A DNA stretch of 64,000 nt, taken from positions 3,655,962-3,719,961 of the forward strand of contig CM021312.1 of assembly GCA_010645155.1 (NCBI GenBank), in the 5' to 3' direction. Shown piece by piece: positions 44,324 to 58,566 of the stretch (position 1 is its first letter; each line of letters begins with the position of its first letter). The notes beneath the pieces were generated by a model. It saw only the letters and a program-made list of their open reading frames with translations, was not told the DNA's origin and searched no databases. Made by a program: the position numbers and the translations under genes. Source of the DNA: Tigriopus japonicus. Lineage: Eukaryota; Arthropoda; Copepoda; Harpacticoida; Harpacticidae.

Positions 44324-47093
44324 CTATTGATAAATGCCTTCATTGATGCTGTAGAGCGATTGAGCTCGAGAACAATCCACTTTATGCCACCAATTGCAAA
44401 CCAAGAATCGTTGATCGAACAGGGTGCCCGCTGGACACAAGAAACCATTTTGGCGACCATTTCCGTGGCACATGTAAAACACCTTGAACGAAAATAATCA
44501 TTAAAGAATGGAATTAGCATGGATTTAGACAAAGCAGCGATGACATTATCTAATGATAAAGTTGAATTACAAATTATCCCTTCAATGACTATAGTCTGGC
44601 AGCCATTTCAAAAAGTTAGAATCAAAGCTCATATTGTTAATAATGCCAGTTTCCCTTGGAGAGGCCTCTTTTATTGGTACACCAAAACTTGTATTCTGTT
44701 TTACATTTGCTTAAGAGTTTTCATGCATGTAACAAAGTATCGAAAGAAGGTCAAAATTACATGTAAGATAATATTTTCATGGAAATGCGTTCACTAAGAT
44801 CGGATAGAAACACGAAATACTGATATCCAGTGAATCTCTTGATATACAGTAGACCTTTGATATAACGGACACCTTGGTACCAAATATTTTTGTCCGATGT
44901 CAGTTACGAGTATATCCAATTTCTGTCATTATCTGCGTGATTCAAAGTATGTATTCCTTGGATGAAGATTGAGGGTTTCGCTATTTGGGATCAATATAAA
45001 ACGTGCCCTAGAGGCAAGGGTCCGTTTGTTCCGAGGTTTACACACTACGTATACGAGTATCGAAGCGAAATCTTTTGTACTGACTGAAGAATTTGCCATC
45101 TCAAGACTTCAAAAAACTTCAGCAATTAAATTTTCAAAATAAAGACATACATAAATTGTTTGAATAACATCTCCCTAACTAGACGCAACACTATGGTCCT
45201 TACGTACTAAGGCCCACTGCTCTGAGTGCGGAAACACACAAAGAGGTAAATCCTTTGCAATGAAAGTGGGTGAAATGAATACAGTACTCTCAAATCGCCA
45301 GTTCAAGTAATCTAAGCCAAACTGAAAGCTTTCCTTTAGACCTTTAGACTTTAAGAGATTGATTTGAGTTGGTCAATTCATCGCAACTTACTTGACAATC
45401 CGCTTCAGGATCTGCGTACAATCCAGGAAAGGCCTGATTTCGGCAAGAGAAGCTCGTTTGCGGGATTTCCGTTAAGCTGGAACTTTGCACTTCGTTAGCA
45501 ATTTGTTTGCCTTGTCGTGAAGGTGGAGATGGGTCAATATTCAAAGACAAGAGATTGGTTTCAAAAGATGGCTCTTGAAACCTGGCCTCTGTCGTAAGTT
45601 CCGGAGCAGATGCCGGTCTAGTGATTGGTCGTGATTTTCCTTGAAGTGGCCTTTGAGCTTTTGCAAATGCAGGTTGTTGTTGTTGTTGTTGGTGTTGTTG
45701 TTGTCTATCTCGTTCCTGTTGTTGTTGCTGTTGCTGTCGTCGTCGTAGTTCCTCTTCTTGTTTTCGTCGTTGTTCTTGTTGTTGCCGTTGTCTTTGCTCC
45801 TGTAACTGATTCTGATTGCGTGCAGAAAAGGCGTTTGATGGTGACGTTGGTTGCGTGAGCGCTAGGCTGGTTTCTTGCTGGAACCGTGGAGTGGTTGGAG
45901 TAGCCGGTGTCGGGCTGAAAGAGGGCGTTGGTGAGGCTACTTGGGGCGTGAAATCTTCATTAGTTCGTGCTTGTTGACCCGAGCTAGGAAAGAATTCTTG
46001 AACTGGTAAAATCTTGGGGGACACTTCTTGCTGTACAAAGGTATTGGGTTGTTGTGTGTTGAATCTTGGAGCTGGCCGTGGCGTAAAACGGGTAGGGGAA
46101 GGTGGGTCATTTTGGAATCGTTGGGGCACAGTGGACAAGGGTTGTGGACTAGTTGGAGGGGGGACAAACGTTGAGCTTTGCGTTGGTCTAGATCTCGCTC
46201 TTTGTTGCGGCCGTGGTTGGGTTTGCAATCGTTCCAGCTTCTTCCTGGGTTTCTTCACAGTCTTCCTGGGAGCAAAATCGGGTGATTGCGTTTGAACCGG
46301 TGGTCGAGTGGTTTGGGTTCTCAAGACAGGGCGACTACCTTCCTCATTAAATGGAATTGGACGCAGGTTTTGGAGCACATCCTCCATTTCTACCATGGCC
46401 ACGGCGTTGTGCAACATCATCATCATGTGATCCTGCTCCTCTTGAGCGTCTTCAAAAACTTGGAGAATTTTTCGAGATTTGTGGCTCAAATTGGTCTCGA
46501 AATCCAGGCTTTTAGGAGTTCTGGGAGTCCTAGAAAATGGTCGGGACGCATTCTTTTGGTCTTTTTCAAAATAGTACAAGGTTTCTGTGAGGTATTCGGG
46601 AATGAATGTGGTTGCTTCCTCTTTTAGGGAGTCTAAGGAATCGGGGTTTTCCCAAAAAATTGGCTCAGCCACATCGTTCACCAAAACTAGTTCAGTGGGC
46701 GAATCATCTTTGTGCGTATGACTTTTCATTGGAAGTCTCCGAGTTGATGCCTCTGGTTGATCCACAGTCGGCTCCAAAATGTCACTTTCTGGCCTAGTTG
46801 TGAAAACGTGGTTCATTTGTCCCACGATCTGTGCCATCTTGTGCAAGTTCTTGGATTCAAAGAGATCCAGAAGAAAGTCTTCGTCATTTCCCAGATCATC
46901 AGCGCCTTCTCTATCTTTGCCGTCGACAAACCTGAGACCAACTTTCTTTGCCATGGAAATAAATTCGTTTTCATCTTGACCCAAGGAGAGAGAATTTCCG
47001 GACAAGCTGTCTGTTCCAAGCACACCTGAAATTAAGGAAAGATTCTGTCTTTGAGGTAGTATTCTTGGTTAAATTACCCAATTTTTTAGACAT
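44324..47093 (-). CDS. Gln/Pro-rich protein with one C-terminal chitin-binding type-2 (peritrophin-A) domain
   Basis: Proposed exons on the minus strand are 47093-47078, 47025-45392 and 44482-44324, giving about 602 residues. The last junction is well supported: the second exon ends ...LYADPEADCQ at a GTAAGT donor, and the third begins VFYMCHGNG after an AG acceptor in phase 0. Together they restore a chitin-binding type-2 domain with all six cysteines (SC, DCQ, MCHG, LCPAG, VCNWW, VDC). The middle is rich in Pro, Thr and Gln, with a long Gln/Arg run (around 45640-45810). Such proteins normally bind chitin in cuticle or peritrophic matrix, and the low-complexity part could be a spacer. The 16-nt first exon fits in phase but gives no signal peptide, which is odd for this class, so the true 5' end may be elsewhere. 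Confidence 0.75.
44847..44935 (+). mobile_element. Single pogo-like terminal repeat fragment
   Basis: The sequence TACAGTAGACCTTTGATATAACGG followed by CACCTTGG has the look of a pogo/Tigger end. No matching inverted partner was found nearby, so this is at most a truncated fragment. It lies in the last intron of the chitin-binding gene. Confidence 0.3.
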
Positions 47094-47108
47094 CTCTTTG
47101 ACGCTAAT

Positions 47109-47145
47109 CTAAAAGTCAATTTTAACGTTTGGCATTCTATTTATT
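47109..47145 (-). promoter_or_regulatory. Poly(A) hexamer overlapping the SLC6 stop and downstream acceptor-like site
   Basis: On the minus strand the SLC6 coding end reads AAT AAA TAG, so a perfect AATAAA forms the last two sense codons (47140-47145). Twenty-seven bases after the stop, TTGACTTTTAG ends at 47109. The proposed ATG of the chitin-binding gene follows 15 bases later. Poly(A) signal, pyrimidine-rich acceptor, then ATG is the order expected at an operon-type trans-splicing junction. Confidence 0.45.
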
Positions 47146-49495
47146 ATTGGCAACTTTGGAACTTTCATCATCATAACGAAAAGACAAATTGGCAATGCCA
47201 TTTTCCACTCTGGGGTTGTAATCAGTTCCTTCAGAACTACCCAAAATTTCTTCGTCGTGCTCAGGCGTCCAACCACTGGTTTGAAATAATTTCATATTAA
47301 ACCCATTTGTGAATCCCTCATGGAGGAAAAGTAACGGAACCACGCACAAAGTCAGAGCAAAGATGCCATAACCCATGTTCTGTACCCAATTTGGGAACAC
47401 ATAGTCGTCATAGTAGCATGGAACAAACTCTACCAATGTGAAGGTAAAAATTGCAGCTGGAAAAGAAAATCAAATTCTAAATGAATAAGAAAGTCAGTCA
47501 GAAAGAAGAAATTGCCAACTTGCCCAACGACAATGGAGTGAGAAATCTCCAGGTAATTCCATAATAAAACCTGAGAATGACGGGAACTCGAACCCCCATT
47601 TCGTTTAAATTGCTCATTACTCCTTGATAACCAAGGCAAAGCATGACAATTACGATTTCCAGGAAAGCTACGAGCATCAGGTTCCATGAGGCTGAATACC
47701 AATTGAATAACTGGAAAACATATATCCCGCCGTTCAAGCACATCAGTATCCCAAAGGCCAGACCCAAAGAGCAAGCCCCCAAAACCACCCAGGTTTTGTG
47801 CCTATAAATAAGAGTGTGATCAACTGGAGGTTCCGGGAGAGGCCCTCCACTTCAATAGTAGTGGAATTAATGATGGTCCCACCGTCTTGTGTGAGGCCAT
47901 TGATCCATGATAGCGGTCGTAACAGTCTCAGTCATGGCGAATTGAGTGTCCAACCCCAGTGTGAGAATCATCGTGAAGAAAAGGAACGACCAGATGGCCG
48001 ATCCCGGCAACCGCGTTACGGCATCTGGATAAGCCACAAAGGTCAGTCCTGGACCCGACTGAATCACCTCTGAAATGGGCACATCCAGCTCTTTGGCCAT
48101 GAAACCCACAATGCAGAATATGACAAATCCAGCAAAGATGGAGGTGGCGCAATTGCTGAACGAAATGATCAGGGCATCTCGCAGACAGTTGTTGTTGAAC
48201 CGGTTGTAGCTGGCCAGGGTGACCAATCCACCCATGGTTGTGCCTAAGCTGTAAAATATTTGTGTGGCCGCATCAGCCCACATTTGTGGCGCCCAAATGG
48301 AGTCCCAACGTGGGGTCACGTAGAAAAGGATCCCCTCATATGCTCCGTCCAGGGTTAATCCACGAACAAAGAGTAAGATTAGTACCAGAAAAGGAAACAA
48401 GGCCGTAAAGTAGACCACCTTGCCCGAGGTTTTGATTCCATTTAACATACATACGGCCACCAAAGCCCAAGCTCCAATCAAGGACACTACCGCATGAATC
48501 TGGACCGACCCCATGTTATCCCACGTGGAATCGTCTTCAAGACCCAAGACTCTGCGGCTGAAATAGTCCTCCGAGGCTGTTTTTCGTTGCATAACTTTGG
48601 TGAGTTTCACAAGGAGTCCATTCTCCTTATCTTGACAATGTGTAAGGTTGTAGCTTTCAAATCCAGAGTTCTTGCATATTTCAGATTGTATATAGCAGGT
48701 GTTGTTCCAATATATCTCATTCCCTTGGGAAGCATTGAAACATGCCTCATTTTGGCTGGCAGTAAAACAGCCGATGGAGTTGAATTCATTCCCACAAAAT
48801 TTCCATGGCAATTCCCAAGCCAAACCTTCATACATGTAGAACAATGACCATGCGATAATTTGGTTATAATACAAGGCAATTAAGAGGGAAACGGAAACCA
48901 TTGCCCATCCCACGCCTTTGGAGGCCGGACAGAGCTTCTTGAAAATTTGACTGGGACCAAAGCTAGAATATTGACCCAAACTGAGTTCCAGGGTGAATAA
49001 GGGCAATCCAGTAAGGAGCAGCATGCTAATATAGGCCACCAAGAAACTTCCTCCACCCTGCAATTAAACCGATCTTTGTTAATGGGAATGAAAAAATGGT
49101 TTAGCTGCAACGAGAGGTAGAGCTGTTGAGCGGGTCAAGGATTGTAGTAAGCGTGTTTCATTGAAATGTCCTTGGAACTAACGCCAAATCAATTTCACCC
49201 ATTTATAGACTCCTTTAAGCGTATTTAATGGTTTTGTCGTCTTTTTTTCGTCAAGATGCAATTTTTGAGGGTTTCTGACATTCTGAAATATCTTTAGTTC
49301 ATGCTTTTTTTTAGTGGCTTTTGGTAAACTCTTGCCTGGGAAACTTACATGTTGATAGCACAAATAAGGGAACCGCCATACATTGCCCAGACCAACGGCG
49401 TATCCAAGACAGGAGAGGAAGAAGTCACACTGGTTTCCCCATTTTTCCCGCTCTTTTGGCGTCTTTTGGAGAGGAGTTTGTTCAGAAGCAGCCAT
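47137..49495 (-). CDS. SLC6 family Na+/Cl- -dependent neurotransmitter/amino-acid transporter
   Basis: A plasma-membrane symporter of the SLC6 family. Minus-strand exons 49495-49349, 49057-47883, 47801-47524 and 47456-47137 join in phase (0, 2, 1), giving 639 residues, normal for the family. TM1 has the family hallmark [10 protein letters not shown], then the GGGSFLVAY continuation. TM6 has [19 protein letters not shown] and TM8 the GLDTQFAM motif. The large extracellular loop between TM3 and TM4 has several NxS/T sites and cysteines. The TM1 position that is Asp in monoamine transporters is Gly here (GYAVGLGN), so the substrate is more likely an amino acid (glycine, proline or GABA type) than an amine. 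Intron 3 appears to use a GC donor (TTGG|GCAAGT). The stop codon is 43 bases upstream of the proposed start of the chitin-binding gene on the same strand. Confidence 0.88.
47457..47523 (-). other. Probable GC-AG intron (SLC6 intron 3), 67 nt
   Basis: Read on the minus strand, the donor is TCGTTGG|GCAAGT and the acceptor CTTTTCCAG|CTGCAA. This is the only pairing I found that keeps phase 1 and gives the expected continuation ([16 protein letters not shown]). GT sites nearby (GTCGTT, GTTGGG, GTTGGC) all leave phase 2. Confidence 0.6.
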
Positions 49496-49569
49496 TGTCA
49501 ACTAAATCTGGCGGACTCCCTATCAAGACATGGGAAAAAAGAGCACTGAGGTCCAAATGTTGGCATGAA

Positions 49570-50545
49570 ACGTGATTTGTCAACAAACTATGGCGTTCGA
49601 GACACCGTTTAGTGTAAAGATCGTGTCGGAGAAAAGTGTTCAGAGGTAATTTTCAAGGCACATAAAAAACAGTTTAGTGGACTTATTTGTGTTTTATGAC
49701 CTCACTTCGAAAATGGGAAATATTTTGGAGGCATTAATTTGAGTCACGCCAGGAATATATTTCAACATTGTTGAGCACAAACTAGGGAGTGACTGAATTA
49801 ATTAATCCATCTTGAGGGTCCAATATCGTTAAGGATACTAAGGAGCCTTTATTTCAGCTAACGCTAGAACAAATTGTATTGGAGTAACAGATGTTTCACT
49901 ATGAGGCGGATAGTTCCAAATGTTCTGTTCAGGGATTTGTTTCTTCTTTTCTTCTTCGTGACAGCAACCCAACATTTACAAGCCTTACATCAAATGATAA
50001 TAATTTTGTTGATTGGTCAATATTGCGTCCAATAAACTTGAGTAAGGCAAATCTGATCGCATGTGAGTTTTAAGTGAGCTTATGGTCTCTGGTAATGATG
50101 GTTAACCGGATGATTAACCGAAACCAAAACTTTCGGCCGAAAGAGTGCTGAACCAAAACCGAAAGCAGCTGACTATAAAACTATGTATGTATATAAAAAA
50201 TCACTTTCAAAATCCAAATTTCTCATGGGTTCAATGTTGAATAATTGTAAATTTTAAAAAGTCGTAACGCTTAACTTTCAGAGGTTTTTGGACCAAAAAA
50301 CCGACTTATTCACCTTTCTTAAACCATAAACGTATTGTAGATATCCATGCTTAACTTGTAAACATTTGGACTTTTAGTAAAACTTGCTTATTTGAGCATT
50401 TAACCAAGAACTAATTTTAAAAGGCCCTCATTTTCCTTTGACATTCATATGACTTATGAAAAACATGTGAGAACAGAAGTCTTGTCAACAAGATCCCATT
50501 CATCATTGTTTTTATAACAAGCCTAACACCAAGCCTGTCATAGCT
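49570..50545. other. Non-coding interval upstream of the SLC6 gene
   Basis: The first few hundred bases should include the SLC6 promoter and 5' UTR. I see no other gene or repeat here. Confidence 0.35.
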
Positions 50546-50550
50546 CTATT

Positions 50551-51207
50551 CAAGAAGCACTGGAATCATGGAGTGGGAGGGCAGCAATGAGAATTATGAT
50601 TTCCAACAGAAACAAATCAATTACGTTCTTCTACAAATGAGGCCTTTCTTGTGTTGAGTAGACAACGTACTTCAATTTTCAACTCAATTGCATATCGAAG
50701 TCAAAAGTTGTGCTCTCAAAGATCAGTGCAAATCGTATCGAGAATGATGAGTTAGCCAAGAACCACTGAATTTCACTGGACTGAGAGGCTAACGAGAGGA
50801 ATCATGATTTCCAGTAGGAACAATTCAATTACGTTCTTCTGCAAATGAAACCTTGCTTATGTTGATAGAAATACGTATTTCAATTTTTAGCTCAATCGAC
50901 CGTCGAAGTCAAAAGTTATGCTCTGTCAAAGTTCAGTGCAAATCCTACCGAGGAAGAATGAACTAGCCCTTTTGTGGTAATTGTTTTACCACAAAAGGGC
51001 GAATTCATTCCATCTATGCTCTCATCAGAACATAAGTTTGAGAGGGCATAACTTTTCACTCCGGCATTCGATTGAGCTGAAAATGAAAACACATCGTCTC
51101 CCCAACACAAGCAAGGTTTCGTTTGCAGAAGAACGTAATTGATTGGTTTCTATTGGAATCGTAAATCTAATTGCTAGCCTCCCACTCCATGATTCCCGTG
51201 CTTCTTG
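50551..51207. mobile_element. Two family A palindromic copies, one truncated, head to tail
   Basis: A family A left end starts at 50551 (CAAGAAGCACTGGAATCATG) and runs about 200 bases before a second left end begins at 50757 (CAAGAACCACTGAATTTCAC). The second copy is complete to the inverted end at 51207. I found no matching flanking duplication for either, so the arrangement may come from recombination between copies or insertion of one into another followed by deletion. Confidence 0.75.
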
Positions 51208-51944
51208 TCGTAGAAAACTAGCCTTGGGAAGAATGCCAGGCACACATTTGAAAACAGTTTGAATGTGCCTTCATGCTGTGGAAACTTTCTGTATATGGAA
51301 ATATCCAGAAAAACAGCACTTGTTTCTGTGACAAATCAAAGGCCGGATTAGAGCTAATGACAAAAAGGAGGCATTGTGTCTTCAGAACCCATCAAATATC
51401 TCAAGGAATGTTCCCTAAAGGATCATGTTGTCTCAAGCGCGTTTTAACAAACCAAGAACTTTTTTTGAGAAGTCTACCAGATAAATATCATTGTTCACCA
51501 TCCTTTCAGCAAATAAACATATCTTTAAAGTCTCCAAAGCCTCTGACAATACAAATGCCTGAATAACAAGTGCCAAGGCTCTTGCCTTTTTTTTGATTAT
51601 GTCTTACGATTATTATTTGGTAAGTATTTCCTGCAGAACAAAGGGCAAGCAACATATGGGATGTCAACGTGTTTCCTCCTCAGATTTGTAGCAAATTCTC
51701 CAAAGCTGTGGTACAAAATCATGAATATGTGATCTCAGCGAAATTGTAGTGCCGTATCATTTCTGAAGGGGTTAAGAAGGTCAGATCTAAGGTTTTAATT
51801 GATACAATAAACATCAGAGTCCTCTTTTGGCTTCAAGAGTAATATTTTGCAAAATTGGTATTGGTCTATGGATGATGGAACTTACAAACTGAGCCAGGCT
51901 TATTCGAAAGCCCATTTTTGAAGTATTTTACGATACATTTAAAT

Positions 51945-52375
51945 AGCCCCCCTTTTCTACAAAGACCTTCATTCTACAAAGGGTGCAACAAAACTTTTTC
52001 GACCCAGGGCCCCCTTGGGGCTCCTTTGATTGCCAAAGCCCCCTTTTACTATCGGTGCCATCAGTGTCTTGCTTCTCAAAGCATGTAACAACCAGTCCTT
52101 CCATTTTTTCCAAAGTTTGGAACATTTTTGGATTACAGGATTGTGTTCCATAAGACGACGTTCAAGAAGTTCTTACAAAAAACATCAATGAAGAATCTGT
52201 CAGGATCGTCGGGAAGGAGTTATCGGAAACAGATGAACAAAACTCTTTGCAACTATATTGATTGTAAAAATGGCGTTTTACGCCATTTTCCAGAAATCCT
52301 TCAGGGTCCCCCTGAATGAACCCAGAGTTCTCCATGGGGGACCAGGTCCCCCAGTTTAAGAACCCCCGTTCTATT
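51945..52375. repeat. Probable decayed hAT-like element
   Basis: The right part contains GGGTCCCCCTGAATG and ends TTTAAGAACCCCCG, which inverted resembles the common CGGGGGTTCTTAAAC end of hAT miniature elements. The left part has runs of GGGCCCCCTTGGGG type. The left terminus and flanking duplication are unclear. Confidence 0.35.
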
Positions 52376-52636
52376 TATTGTTCTAAAACATCCGTGCTTT
52401 TTTTCTTGTACTTGGGGCCACATTTTTTGGTAACTTACCAACACGAAATAGAACGTGTATGAGCAATGATTAAAACAATAAATTATTGGTTGCAAATGTC
52501 TTTTCCCTCAAAATTCCATGAAAACGTGATTGATATCAAAAACGACTTCGCTCCGTGAATAACATGGAGCCTCTAATGTGGCACCAAAGAGCGTCCGGAT
52601 CAAAAAAATAACCCGCAAGAACTACCTCCCTTCTAT

Positions 52637-52934
52637 TAGTGATGTGAAATCTGGGCTTGGGCAAGCTTTTTCACGGGAGGTTGCAAGGTAGGGTCACCTA
52701 ATGGAGATTTTGTGCTTTGCTACCTAACTCAAGTAAAAACAAATTTGAGGTTCATTTGCAACCCTGATCCAAAGTTACAAAAGTCAGGGGCGCGTTTCAG
52801 GGCTTCTTAATGAAAAACCGGTTTATGAAGATAGGTAGGCAGAAGGGAATACCATTCCACTGAAGGTAAATTGGTGACCCCAGTGTACGATGTCACGAAA
52901 GAAAGCTTGCCCAAGCGCCCAAGTCACATCACTA
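52637..52934. mobile_element. TIR element with TAGTGATGTGA ends, 298 bp
   Basis: The left end reads TAGTGATGTGAAATCTGGGC and the right end, inverted, TAGTGATGTGACTTGGGCGC. Both continue to CTTGGGCAAGCTTT. The interior has no open frame. Flanking octamers (CCTTCTAT, CCATATAT) are only partly alike, so the superfamily is not fixed. A hAT-type origin is possible. Confidence 0.65.
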
Positions 52935-54257
52935 CCATATATCAAAACATTCAATTGCCATGCATAAGATAGATTTCAAGCAGTTTTTGAACGATTGGTT
53001 TTCAAAGCCTGAAAAAAGATCTCAAGAGACAGTTTATCCTAATGACCTAAAACCGATATATCATGTCAGCTAATGCCCAAAAGTGATTACATTTAAAAAT
53101 TGAATTGGGTCTTATACGAAAATCATTGGAGTCCTTAGATGCTTTATAAAAGGCAACTGGCTCCATGAAGCATTAGTTCATCACACTGATTTTACGGAAC
53201 TAAAAATGGCAAAACCAAAGGTCGGTCATTTTTCAAGGCCAACAATCTATGTCCACCTCCATACTTTTAACGTGTGTTGGTCCAGAGAATAATTGCAAAT
53301 GACTGACTGATCGATTAAATACACCCTAAAGAGGTCCAATGCTCTCAGATTCAGAGAATATTTCTACATAGAGTGTATTATTGGACGGTCCTTGAGAGGA
53401 CGAAATCTTGAAATCCACACTTGAAAAAATTCTCGCAAAAGTAAGTAAAGGCAAATTAAAATTGGCACGATTTTCGTTTATTATCAGACTTTCACATTTG
53501 TTCCATTCTCTCAAATTCAGGGAACTTTGTTGAAATTATTCAAAAAAGCTTGTCTAAAAAAATTCTATGTGACGAGAAGAATTTGCCAGACTTTGAAATG
53601 TTGCTTGGGCGAAAAATAACAATGTTCTAAAGTTGTTTGACGCAATTTCTTGAAAAGTGGATTTAGGATCCCATTGGGCTATTTGGTGAAACCTGTGGGG
53701 CTACATGTCAGTGATCGAAGTAATCAAACAGAAAACAGCAAAGCTAGGGCATGCGATTGATATGAACATGTGACTGAGTCCACCCAGAATGTGTATTCCC
53801 AAAGAGTGAAGGAATGAAGCTCACTGGCCCAGAGTCACTCACTCATTGGGCTCTCGTTTTCTCCGTTCTTGTCTTTCTCTTTCCCTCTCTTTGAGATTCC
53901 ATTGGGTGTGTGTATCACTGGTGTGTATCTTCTACGTGTGAATGTACTAGGCAGGCTTGGATTAGCCAGAGAGCAAGCCAGTCCATCCAGCAACTCGTCA
54001 GCAACACACGACGTTCAGAGCGAACTCCGGATCTTCTTTACACCACGTACTACTCCACTACCGATACCATCATCAGGACTCGAATCCAGAAGATCGTAAC
54101 GAAACAGTCATCTCACAGATTCACGCCCGAAACCCGTTTGGCCAGTTCACTTTCCTGACGGCAACCCCAACGATAACGAACCTCCACGGCCAGGTTCCCG
54201 GTTGGACGTTTCTTTCTCGTTGCAGCTGCTTCTCTTACCAATCATAGGCATCTCACA

Positions 54258-54308
54258 CATCCATCCATCCATCCATCCATCCATCCATCCATCCATCCAT
54301 CCATCCAT
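54258..54308. repeat. (CCAT)n microsatellite, about 12-13 units
   Basis: An uninterrupted CATC/CCAT tetranucleotide run lies about 90 bases upstream of the ADH5-ESD start codon, probably in the 5' UTR or proximal promoter. Its length is likely polymorphic. Confidence 0.9.
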
Positions 54309-54397
54309 TGACCGGTTGATTGCTTGCTGCGACGACTCCGGATTTGCCCGTGTCTCCATTCAATTTGTTTCAAGGCGATTGATCTGACGAGGACGCC

Positions 54398-56991
<2,594 letters not shown>

Positions 56992-57296
56992 AAATCCAAT
57001 CACCACGAGAGGAGGAGAAGAGAAAACACTTTGAAGGATTGTCTCATGCTTCCCAATGTTGAACTGAGCAGACTCGAGACTCTGATGGATTCAACATCAA
57101 TATTAAGTAACACAGAGAGCAATACATTTTGAAATTATGATCTCGGTACATCTGATTTTGCGGTACTATACGCAGGTATAAACTTGGATTGATTGACCCG
57201 GAAATATGTTCTCCTTCGTGCCTTTTTGTAATTAGGAGTTTGACAAAATGGATAGTATCATGGCGAAATTTGAGCTTCTCTAATTAGACTAGATTT

Positions 57297-57302
57297 AATA
57301 AA
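57297..57302 (+). promoter_or_regulatory. Poly(A) signal for the ADH5-ESD gene
   Basis: A perfect AATAAA about 306 bases after the stop codon, the first I found downstream, implies a 3' UTR of roughly 320 bases. Confidence 0.55.
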
Positions 57303-57309
57303 GATACTG

Positions 57310-58310
57310 TGGCGGATCTATGTCCGACCAACGTAAGACGAATGCCTCTCATACGGAGAGGACATCCGAACGAGTGTAAGATGAAAGAACAACTGATTTA
57401 TTGGCGGCAGGGTTGCCAGGTCTTCGACGGCTCTTATCGCCAGATTTTGCCACCTCATTTGAAAAATCGCCAAATTTTCGCCAAATTTCTTTTTACTAAC
57501 AACCTTATGTACATAAATAGTCAATCATGCTGAAGTAATCATCAAGGAATACCTCAAATGGTCAATTCTTCAGTTTTGTTTTTCAACTTTTATTTCAACT
57601 TTTGTCTTTTGATACACATTTCATGACAAAAGTTCTCGAAGAAAAACGGAATGCCACCATATCATTTCACTTGTAGCACTTATAACGCGTTTTAGTTTGT
57701 AATTTGTGAACAAAATTGAAATTTTATTGACGCCAAATAACAAAAACTTTCGGACTCTTTTCTGAAATGCTATGAAATTTATAACTCTTTAAAAGCAATG
57801 TTAATGGTATTATCATTACGTTAACGAAATCTGACCAATTGCCATTAAAAATCCCAAAATGTGACGTGATCACTCAAATAGTAAAAAACACATTTTTATA
57901 TCAATGACATTGTTCATGCCCTGTAATTTGACCATATGATAATATATTGAGTAGTAAACCATAAAGAGGGCGTAACCAAAACCAAACGGGCGCAATCGCA
58001 AGATAATAGGGAAAATCAAATTGGGAACTTTTTAAAATCAGTTACACACGCATTTGCCAAAGCTTTTGACTTCATAAAGTCTCTTTTTCCCAAACTCGCT
58101 TGTTAAAAATTCTTGTATGCTTTTTTTTACCGATTTTAACTGGTACACAGAATGCATTCCATGTAAAAGTAAAAAAAAGAGAAAACCCGTGTGGGGAAAA
58201 GTCATGTCTGATAAAAGCATCGGTCTGTGAGGGAGTTGGAATTAGCTGCCCCATAAAGGGCATGCCCCATGCCCTGCCCGTAGGGCAGGTCACAGTTAGT
58301 GGATAACAAG
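57310..58310. other. Gene-free AT-rich interval
   Basis: No gene recognised. Around 57410-57490 there is a stretch with repeated TCGCCA-type words (CGCCAGATTTTGCC, CGCCAAATTTTCGCC) that looks like part of a dispersed repeat. I could not delimit it. Confidence 0.35.
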
Positions 58311-58314
58311 TCGT

Positions 58315-58566
58315 CTAGATGAGACTTAAAAACTTAAAAATAGGCAATAAATTGAACAATGAAGGAGCCCGATAAAGAAGAGAGGAGCACTTCATTGTTC
58401 GAACTAGCCTAGATTCCCTTGGATTTGGAGGTGCTCTCAGAACGCACGTAAAACCTCTACGATCGCTACAACTAATCTCAAATCCGGGGTTAGGACAGAG
58501 CCCATGAATGCTCTTGAAAACATACAGTATCAGATACCTTTCATACCTTCTCTGAGTACTGTACAA
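58315..58566 (-). mobile_element. LINE-type reverse transcriptase C-terminal fragment
   Basis: The minus-strand frame begins YSTQRRYERYLILYVFKSIH and continues through GLCPNPG, a RRGFTC segment, VRTMKCSSLLYRAPSLFNLLP. This matches the conserved region downstream of the reverse transcriptase core in many animal LINEs (usual pattern LQRRRERY..IY..KI..GL.PN). It stops after 83 residues and lacks the catalytic core, so it is a dead fragment. It may extend a little into the hairpin at 58555-58599. Confidence 0.65.
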
